This document shows positions 1 to 6,200 of a stretch of DNA of 10,265 nt, piece after piece (the first letter of the stretch is position 1; every line of letters starts with the position of its first letter). Position numbers and translations under genes: made by a program. Location of the stretch: positions 558 through 10,822 of the forward strand of contig JALVMZ010000494.1 of NCBI GenBank assembly GCA_027032655.1, given 5' to 3'. The stretch is from Desulfobacteraceae bacterium. GTDB lineage: Bacteria > Desulfobacterota > DSM-4660 > Desulfatiglandales > JALVMZ01. The notes under the pieces are model-generated. The model was not told where the DNA came from. It searched no databases and was given only the letters and a program-made list of their open reading frames with translations.

Positions 1-402
1 CAGATAGTGATAATTCCTGATATGGGTTTTGATTATGATCAGATACCAAGGGATTTTGTACCAACTACATATAGAGAAACAACAAAGGCAGTAAGACAGA
101 CATATGATGTTTTTTCTCATAATGAGAAATTACGTAAGGACATTGAATTTGGATTAAGAGCTACATGGGAAGTTATCAAGTGGACTTCTAAAAGAGTTGG
201 AACAGATGTTATATTTAGTAGCATGAAAATACCAGGATTACGAAGCGTAGAAGCAGTATTTTTAACAGGAAGATTAATTACAATAGGAATCGGAGTAAGG
301 TCTTTCTTTATTATTGAGGGAGATGTTAAATCTCTTGAGATGAAAATTAAAAAAATTCATGATGAAATATATAGTAGTCAGAATAATGAAAATGATAAAT
401 AA
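1..402 (+). CDS. Unrecognised protein, 3' part only; possible Rhs-type C-terminal tip
   Basis: The frame is open from the first base of the window, so the GTG at 7 is not necessarily the start and the gene probably continues to the left. Counted from that GTG, the visible 131 residues are mixed charged/helical. One hydrophobic stretch lies at about residues 84-104 (containing LITIGIGVRSFFII), and the end is a charged, Asn/Lys-rich tail. I recognise no family and see no catalytic motif. The only clue is context: it lies in an rhs array and is followed after 19 bases by a small membrane protein, the same arrangement seen at the end of the large Rhs gene at 8812/8841. It could therefore be the variable tip of an upstream Rhs protein, and its hydrophobic segment would allow a membrane-active role. 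That is inference. It could equally be an unrelated gene. The reading frame itself is well supported by length and amino-acid composition. Confidence 0.6.
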   Translation, partial: QIVIIPDMGFDYDQIPRDFVPTTYRETTKAVRQTYDVFSHNEKLRKDIEFGLRATWEVIKWTSKRVGTDVIFSSMKIPGLRSVEAVFLTGRLITIGIGVRSFFIIEGDVKSLEMKIKKIHDEIYSSQNNENDK

Positions 403-421
403 AGACGATTGATTAATTAAG

Positions 422-721
422 ATGAAAGATCCATTAATTTATATTACTTTAATACTTGTTCCTCTCGTATTTACTATCGATATATATATTACATGGCAAT
501 CTTATAAAACGAAATGTGACTTAAATACGTGGTATTATAATTTATTTAAAAAACAAAGATTATTTAAAGTAATAATATGGAAAATATTAATATGTAGTTT
601 TTTAGTTTATGGAATAATAAATTATATAGCCTTTACTCGATATTATGATTTATTTATTATATGGGTATATTTTTCACATGTAATTATAATGGTAATTAAA
701 TACATTAAGTATAAAAAATAA
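422..721 (+). CDS. Small three-helix membrane protein, candidate partner of the preceding gene
   Basis: This 99-residue protein has three hydrophobic segments, at about residues 5-25, 50-71 and 76-95. A short polar loop rich in Lys, Tyr and Trp separates the first two, and the C-terminus is basic (KYIKYKK). It is therefore predicted to sit in the inner membrane. I recognise no family. The ATG lies 19 bases after the stop of the upstream gene, so the two are probably co-transcribed. No clear Shine-Dalgarno is visible, which suggests weak or coupled initiation. Position behind a possible Rhs tip makes an immunity or accessory role conceivable, as small membrane proteins often protect against membrane-active tips, but nothing in the sequence itself demonstrates it. 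Base composition is very AT-rich, like the other tip-associated genes here and unlike the Rhs core. Confidence 0.6.
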   Translation: MKDPLIYITLILVPLVFTIDIYITWQSYKTKCDLNTWYYNLFKKQRLFKVIIWKILICSFLVYGIINYIAFTRYYDLFIIWVYFSHVIIMVIKYIKYKK

Positions 722-994
722 AAGATATTTAGTTTTAATAGATAGGAGAGAGTAGGTTTGAATTGGAAGATTCGGATAAAGAATTAGAGCCAATCCTATA
801 AAATACATCATGTAATATATCGCTGGATAATTTTAAAAATCATGTAATTATGATATTAAGCATAATATATTTAAAAGATCCAAGAGGAAGATTATCCTCC
901 TATTAGATATATATCTTACCAATATATTATAATAGGGTTTAAGGATAGAATAAAGATTAGAATAAATAGAGATTTGTTTTTAACTTAGTAGTAT
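722..994. other. AT-rich spacer with no recognisable gene
   Basis: All frames are broken by stops. A 12-codon TTG-started stretch around 760-800 is too short to support. An inverted pair (GAGGA/TCCTC near 885-900) is not followed by a T-run. No homology to the other Rhs copies in the window is visible, so the left breakpoint of the next Rhs fragment lies to the right of this spacer, at about 1048. Confidence 0.5.
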
Positions 995-2134
995 GTGTAT
1001 AAAAAATATTATGATCCAATAATAGAATTTATCATAATTGAATTGAAATGGCTGATGCCAGAAGAGGTTATACTTCCGGGTAGTTCAAAGAAGGAATACA
1101 GTTATGATCCACTTATGAGGGTAACTGAGATAATAGCAAAAGACCCGGGTGATAATACATTAATGAGACATGAATACACATATGATAAGGTGGGTGATAT
1201 CTTAAGTAAAAGCACAGAGCATGGAGATTACATATACTCATATGATAATCTGAGAAGGCTTATAATGGCAGACAATCCAGGAGAGAATGACGAATATTAC
1301 ACCTATGACGAAGTGGGAAATAGATTAACGGATGAAAACAATAATCAGTATACATATAATAGAAACAATGAACTGATAATCAAAGGGAGTATTACCTATC
1401 AGTATGATGAGAATGGAAATACCATTGAGATAGAGGATACATCAGGGACAACCAAGTTCATATATGATGTTGATAACAGGTTGATAAGGGTGGAGGATGG
1501 TAGTGGCAGGGAGATAGCAGAATATTACTATGATCCATTTGGAAGGAGGTTATGGAAAGAGGTTGATGGAGTTCGGACATACTTCATGTATGGGGATGAG
1601 GGGTTAATTGCTGAATATGATGAATATGGGAATGATATACGATCCTATGGATACAGACCCAGTTCCACATGGACAACTGATCCTTTATTTTTAAGGACAG
1701 GAGGTGAGTATTATTTTTATCATAATGACCATTTAGGGACACCGCAGAAATTGACAGCCATAAATGGTGCGGTGGTATGGAGTGCTAAATATGAGGCATT
1801 TGGTAAGGCGTCCATTGATCCATCATCCACCATTACCAATCCCCTCCGCTTCCCAGGCCAGTATTATGATGTAGAAACTGGCTTTTATTATAACTTCTAC
1901 CGCTACTATGATATAGGGATAAGTAGATATTTAAGACAAGATCCATTTAGATCTAAGAGTAAGGATAATCTATTTGCCTATGTTAAAAACAATCCTATAG
2001 GGATTCGTGACCCTCTTGGTCTCAAAGATGATTTAAAATATAGATCTTATGGTGGTGGTTTTAGTGTATCAGCAATTTGGAGTGTATCGATAGGTGCTAA
2101 AACTTATGAGTGTTGCGATAAGAAAATGTCTTAG
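995..2134 (+). pseudogene. Displaced Rhs 3' fragment: last YD repeats, RHS core and truncated tip
   Basis: This 379-codon reading frame opens with a GTG at 995 that has no good ribosome binding site. From about residue 18 (nt 1048) it aligns without gaps to the large Rhs gene, with a constant offset of 6354 bases (nt 7402 onward), through the last YD repeats and the RHS core. Core landmarks are YYDPFGRRLWKEV, the YHNDHLGTPQKL stretch, LRFPGQYYD, and RYYD at about residues 304-307. It then has the Rhs boundary motif DPLGL at residues 339-343 and a 36-residue tip ending after ECCDKK. The first 17 residues have no match in the large gene. The fragment therefore lacks the whole front of an Rhs protein and looks like an orphan core-tip cassette, a known product of recombination in rhs loci. 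The tip also appears decayed: past the stop the sequence still resembles the large gene's tip (DNA for LTV-S/C-G) but is interrupted by stops. A short expressed protein cannot be excluded. Confidence 0.8.
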
Positions 2135-2210
2135 TTAAGACCAAATCTGACAGTTAGTGGTTGAAGAAGGAAGTAGCCATGGTTATCCTTTCTGAGGTGA
2201 TGTCTTAGCT
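2135..2210 (+). pseudogene. Decayed remainder of the Rhs tip
   Basis: Directly after the stop at 2134, the same frame reads through two further stops. It still contains an LTVSG segment at about 2147-2161 that lines up with LLTVCGG of the large gene's tip (near nt 8530), at the same distance from the CC-D-KK motif. This suggests that the tip of the 995-2134 fragment was once longer and has decayed by nonsense and indel changes. The match is short, so confidence is modest. Confidence 0.35.
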
Positions 2211-2250
2211 GCTGCAATTTTTAATGTGATTCGATTAAAAGTTTGAAAGC

Positions 2251-2401
2251 TTTGCAAAACTCAATAAAACTCTATTTTTTTATAATATCTCTGGAATTAC
2301 CTTAATTGTCATGCTGAGGGACGTAAGTGACGAGAATAACTCTATGGCCACCCTCAGGATGACAAATGGACTATATGGTTCATTTTTGCAAAACACTCAA
2401 T
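2251..2401. repeat. Palindromic intergenic repeat between imperfect direct repeats
   Basis: An inverted repeat pairs TGTCATGCTGAGGG (2307-2320) with CCCTCAGGATGACA (2351-2364): 13 of 14 pairs, around a 30-base centre. The arm resembles the TGTCATNCTGAGG-type arms of dispersed intergenic repeats known from many bacterial genomes. Outside it lie two similar sequences in direct orientation: TTTGCAAAACTCAAT at 2251-2265 and TTTGCAAAACACTCAAT at 2385-2401. They could be a duplicated target or simply part of the repeat unit. The structure carries no gene and abuts the end of the minus-strand YoeB remnant. It might act as a hairpin terminator or as a REP-like mobile unit. Confidence 0.55.
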
Positions 2402-2578
2402 TTAATAATGATATCTGCAGGTAAGTATTTTTATGATATTTTCTTTGACTTCATAAACAATACGATGTTCTTGATCAATCGGTCTTGACCAACAAATTGA
2501 GAGATCATATTTAAGAGGTTCTTGTTGACCTGATCCTTTAAAGGGTTCGATGAATTTGACTAATTCACTTATTTTGTT
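2402..2578 (-). pseudogene. C-terminal remnant of a YoeB/Txe-family toxin
   Basis: Reading the minus strand from 2578 gives 58 codons ending in TAA at 2402-2404. The translation closely follows the second half of YoeB: KISEL in place of the KINEL helix, an EPFKGSG loop, EPLKYDLS, CWSRPI, DQEHRIVYEV, and the diagnostic end TCRYHY. YoeB toxins are ribosome-associated mRNA endonucleases of about 84 residues. The Glu, Arg and C-terminal His/Tyr residues used in catalysis are all in this half and appear present. The N-terminal third (about 25 residues) is missing, there is no start codon, and no adjacent YefM-type antitoxin is seen. The fragment is in the same frame as the truncated PIN toxin upstream and separated from it by one stop codon, so it is probably not translated. 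It is recognised by motif similarity, with high confidence for the family and for truncation. Confidence 0.85.
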
Positions 2579-2857
2579 TTAAAGGATAAATTTTAAAAAA
2601 TTGTTTTTTATATCAATGAGTTCATTATATTTATTTAGTGGCAATGAGAGAAGTCTAATGTTTGGGATAACATCTAAAGCAAATCTTATAAAAATATCTT
2701 CCTCATTATATCGGAATAGAACTACTCCGATGGAGTGGAAGGAGAAATCGGTGATAGCTAAATTATTTATATTTTCGACAAGAAATTTTTTGCAGATATC
2801 TTTTTTCTGTTGCTTTAAAAGAATTTCCAAAAATATATTAGTGTCAATTAAAAACAT
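2579..2857 (-). pseudogene. Truncated PIN-domain (VapC-like) toxin
   Basis: Starting at the ATG at 2857, the protein opens MFLIDTNIFLEILL, the N-terminal PIN motif whose Asp is the first metal-binding residue. It continues with ITDFSFHSIGVVLF, typical of PIN toxins paired with DUF2281 antitoxins. It stops after 92 residues, whereas such toxins normally have about 130. The part with the second acidic cluster (usually an FDDA-type motif) and the final Asp is missing, so nuclease activity is very unlikely. The break falls at the end of a helix (LIDIKNNF), after which the frame joins a YoeB C-terminus. A GTG nine bases upstream could extend the protein by three codons. I prefer the ATG because it overlaps the antitoxin stop (TAATG), the usual coupled arrangement. 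VapC-like PIN proteins cleave RNA and are held inactive by their cognate antitoxin. Confidence 0.85.
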
Positions 2858-3069
2858 TATCTCCACTCCAGGGCTTTATGTTGTAACTCTACAGAGGTGG
2901 TTTTATTTTTTAATTTTGATAGACCTCCTTCCCAGTCAAATTTAAATTTTCGTTGCTCTTGCATATGGCCTTTATATTTTTCTGATAAAAACTCTATAAA
3001 ATCTAGGACTTGCTTTTTTAAATGATCAGGGAGTTCCCTTGCTTTTAACTCAATTTCATTTTCATACAT
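2857..3069 (-). CDS. DUF2281-type antitoxin of a PIN toxin-antitoxin pair
   Basis: This 70-residue protein begins MYENEIELKARELPDHLKKQ. The N-terminal half is an amphipathic helix pair with the LPDHLKKQVLDFIEFL pattern of DUF2281 proteins. The C-terminal half carries FDWEGGLSKLK and ends SVELQHKALEWR, a tail characteristic of antitoxins encoded just before PIN toxins. In this class the C-terminal tail is expected to bind and neutralise the toxin. The longer open frame reaching 3129 was rejected: the ATG at 3069 has a strong AAGGAGGG ribosome binding site 7 bases upstream (3077-3084), and the extra upstream residues are atypical. Its stop overlaps the PIN start by one base, implying translational coupling. 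The antitoxin looks intact although its toxin is broken, so it may persist as an orphan, possibly still acting as an antidote or as a repressor of its own promoter. Confidence 0.85.
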   Translation of the reverse strand: MYENEIELKARELPDHLKKQVLDFIEFLSEKYKGHMQEQRKFKFDWEGGLSKLKNKTTSVELQHKALEWR

Positions 3070-3076
3070 TATTTGT

Positions 3077-3084
3077 CCCTCCTT
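3077..3084 (-). promoter_or_regulatory. Ribosome binding site of the antitoxin
   Basis: On the minus strand AAGGAGGG lies 7 bases before the ATG at 3069. It is the strongest Shine-Dalgarno in the window and decides the start of the antitoxin. Confidence 0.75.
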
Positions 3085-3133
3085 CAATATTTTATATATT
3101 ATTTTGAGGAAAATATCATGAAAAATCAAATAA

Positions 3134-3139
3134 ATTATA
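3134..3139 (-). promoter_or_regulatory. Possible -10 box for the toxin-antitoxin operon
   Basis: A perfect TATAAT occurs on the minus strand about 65 bases before the antitoxin start. No good -35 box is found at 16-18 bases, and the region is so AT-rich that chance occurrence is likely. Confidence 0.25.
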
Positions 3140-3141
3140 TA

Positions 3142-3166
3142 AAAAAGGATATAGTGTCTCCTTTTT
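3142..3166. terminator. Symmetric hairpin, possible bidirectional terminator
   Basis: AAAAAGGA (3142-3149) pairs exactly with TCCTTTTT (3159-3166) around a 9-base loop. The A- and T-tracts at the two ends would give a U-run for transcripts in either direction, but only three G/C-containing or central pairs stabilise it, so it is weak. It lies between the toxin-antitoxin promoter region and the point (about 3176) where Rhs coding homology begins. A regulatory operator is an alternative. Confidence 0.3.
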
Positions 3167-3175
3167 AACTATTAG

Positions 3176-3241
3176 GGGTTTGAGAGGAAGTATGATGTCT
3201 ATACCGATGATGATGGGAGTTTTTCATTTAAATTTACCCCC
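3176..3241 (+). pseudogene. Start-less upstream continuation of the large Rhs reading frame
   Basis: Between the in-frame TAG at 3173-3175 and the ATG at 3242 the frame reads FERKYDVYTDDDGSFSFKFT. This is the beginning of a beta-sandwich module that continues through the ATG into GRYIVCAVHPDVTDRP. That pattern (a D-D-G-x-F strand, then F-x-P-x-x-G-E-x-G-R-Y, then HPDVTDRP) is a recurring Ig-like module of long secreted bacterial proteins. The segment has no ATG, GTG or TTG codon. It is therefore leftover coding sequence of a gene that once extended further upstream. Confidence 0.7.
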
Positions 3242-3245
3242 ATGA
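3192..3245 (+). other. Possible 17-codon leader ORF overlapping the Rhs start (ATGA)
   Basis: An ATG at 3192 (also 3195) follows GAGAGGAAG and is read in a different frame from the Rhs gene. It ends in TGA at 3243-3245, which overlaps the ATG at 3242 as ATGA. Translational coupling could thus give the truncated gene a way to be translated despite lacking its own ribosome binding site. The peptide is low-complexity (several Met) and the arrangement may be accidental. Confidence 0.2.
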
Positions 3246-6200
3246 AAGGGGAAAGTGGCAGATACATTGTATGCGCAGTGCATCCTGATGTAACGGATAG
3301 GCCCCAACAGGCGGAGTTTGTGATAAGGCGGGTGGAGGTAAGTCCCGGGGTTATAAATGTAAGCATTCCATACAACTATGAGCAGGAGGTGGGGATTGGT
3401 GTAATAACCGGGAAGGAGAGCAGTGTTCATAATGTGGCGGTGGTGTATGATGAGAGTGATCAGGCAGGGGGGATATATCCGGATGGTATTCACATAACAG
3501 TGCCTGATGTAATATCTGAGGTATTATCATCCAGGAGTGTGAATCTGCCAGTTAAGATATGGGCGGATAACAGTGCGGATAAGGATAGTTCTTTGAGGCT
3601 CAGGGTTATAAGTGATGAGGGTATTTTGGGGTATGTGGTGATAAACGGGCATTTTTCTGAGGCTGAGCCTTCTTTGAGTTATGAGCCATCATATATAGAG
3701 ACCGGGGTATCAAAGGGAGATGTGGGAGTTGAGCATGTGAGGATTACCAACATGGGGCTGGGTGCAATCAGGGGTATTGAGTATGAGATATTAAAGGAAG
3801 ACCATGGTCCAGCACCAGCATGGGTGCATGTAAATGCACCATCAGTTGAAGAACTGAATGTGGGGGATAGTATTGACCTTGGTTTGAGTTTTTCACCTGA
3901 TGATACAGTGGGTGATGGTATATATGGATTTATATTGAGGGTATGGGGGGAGAACTACAGCGGAGATGAGTATCATGTGTATGTATCGGTTACGGAGTCT
4001 GGCAAGGGAGGTGTATTAATAAAGGTTACTGATATTTATACAGGGACATTAAACGAGAATAATGAACTCATTCAGGGGGTAAAAGGAGCAAGGGTAAAGA
4101 TACAGAATGAGGAGGTGCCCACAATAGGTGCTGATGGAGTGACGGATGAGTTTGGTGAGGTGGTATTTGATGATCTGCCAGCAGGGAGGTATTCATTCAG
4201 GGTGAGTGCGGATAATCACCAGGACTATACAGGGAGGATGTGGATAAAGCCGGGTGTAACCGGGACAGAGGAAGTATTTCTTGAGTATAATCTTGTGAGT
4301 GTTGAGTGGGAGGTTCGGGAGATCACCATAGAGGATAGGTATGAGATAGTGCTTAGTATGACATTTGAAACGGATGTGCCTGCGCCTGTGGTGGTAATTG
4401 AGCCTGGGAGTGTAAATCTACCTGATATGAAGAAGGGGGATGTATTTAATGGTGAGTTTAAAATCAAAAATTACGGACTTATAAGGGCTGATAATCTTAA
4501 GTTTAATATACCAGAGGGGGATGAGCATCTGATATTTGAGTTACCAGAGGCATTGCCTGAATCACTTGATGCAGGAGAGGAGGTGGTGATTCCATATAGG
4601 GTGAGGTGTGTTCAGAGTCTATCACCAGAAGGGGATGGCACAGGAGGAGGATGTAACAGGTATAGTTCCTGCATAGGTGTATCCTATGACTGGGTGTGTG
4701 CAAATGGAACAAAGAGTGGTTCATCAATAAACTTTTGCATGTTTTATTTAAAGGGCAGGTGTGAAAGTAGTAAAACAGTGCCGGTGATTGCAAGAGGGGG
4801 AGTCTCCTATGAGTATGGAGGGAGAGGGAGGTCAGGATGGCCATCACCCAGGCCCAGGCCCACACAGATAAAGGGTATAAAGTGTCTGCCAGTGCCGGAC
4901 AGGAAGGAGAGCTTCTGTGATGTATGCGAGAGGATAAGGGAGAGCCAGAAGCACTATTTTGAGGATGTGGCATCAAGTGTGAATCTCCTGATGAGGGAAT
5001 ACACACTGGATCATGAAGACATGTGGGTTAAGGTTCAGGGAGGGAGGATCGGGATTGAGAGGAGCTATTATGGGAATACATGGCACATGGGATATGTGGA
5101 AGATGGGCTTACATTCAACAGGAATGCCTATAGCGGAGGTATAGATGAGATAGATAGAGGGGGGGTCAAGTATAAGAAGCGAAGCAGTATAAGCGATATA
5201 TATGAAAACGGTATATACAGGATCATTCCTGATGAAGCGGGTTATAGATGGGAGGACAGGAGAGGTAACTGGAAGGAGTATGATGAAGATGGGAACTTGC
5301 TTTCCTGGGGTAACAGGAATGGAGTGATAGGCAGGCTCATATATGATGGTGATATAATAACAGGCATTATGGATAGAGACGGCCATCAGGTGCTCTGGTT
5401 TGAGCATGATGGAGATGGTAAGATCACAGCAGTATATGATGAGACAGGGAGGAGGGTGGAATATACTTACACAGATGGCAATCTTACACAGGTAAGGGAT
5501 ATTCTGGGGAATATAACAGAGTATGCATATGATGGTAATAACAGGTTAATTAAGGTAACAGATGCAGAAGGCAGGGTAACGGAGATTGGTTATGACACAT
5601 ACGGGAATGTATCCAGTGTGGAGGATGGAGATGGGAGGCGGTGGGAGTTTGACTATGACTATGATAGATCCAGGAGGGAGTATTATGCCAGGGTTATAAG
5701 GCCGTCAGGGATGGTTAAGGAGGTATGGTATGATTCGGATGGAAGGGCAAGGAGGGTGGATATAGATGGTAAGACACGGGTTAAGATATCCATGGATGGT
5801 GAAGATGAGGTGGTGGAGGACGGATCAGGCAGGGTTACCAGGTATGAGTATGATGAAAGGGGAAATTTAAGGAAGGTGATATATCCTGATGGTAGCACCA
5901 TAGAGTATGAATATGATCTCAGGATAAATCGGAAGATAAGGGAGGTAAATGAAAGGGGAATAGTAACCGTATATGAATATGATGAAAATGGAAACATGGT
6001 GAGGAAGGAGGAGGCAAAGGGCACAGGACTGGAGAGGGTATATGAGTATGAGTATGACACAGATGGTAATCTGGTTAAGGAGGTAAGGCCAGGTGGAGCA
6101 GTAATCCATATGGATTATGATGACAGGGGTAACATGGTGGAACTTACTGATCCAGAGGGTAATACCAGCCAGTATGGATATGACATTATGGGGAACATGG

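Noticed and set aside
885..900. GAGGA/TCCTC hairpin as a terminator
   Set aside because: The stem is only five pairs and no T-run follows.
2601..2945. 114-codon plus-strand open frame across the toxin-antitoxin region
   Set aside because: It lies opposite the PIN and antitoxin genes, whose family motifs are unmistakable on the minus strand.
3224..3493. Minus-strand open frame that recurs at 9461-9715 with a similar beginning
   Set aside because: Its recurrence reflects duplication of the sense-strand Rhs segment. The second copy is a pseudogene and the frame has no ribosome binding site.
4225..5407. Minus-strand open frames of 80-167 codons opposite the N-terminal half of the large gene
   Set aside because: The plus strand carries clear domain similarity throughout, and the antisense products have biased, unfolded-looking composition.
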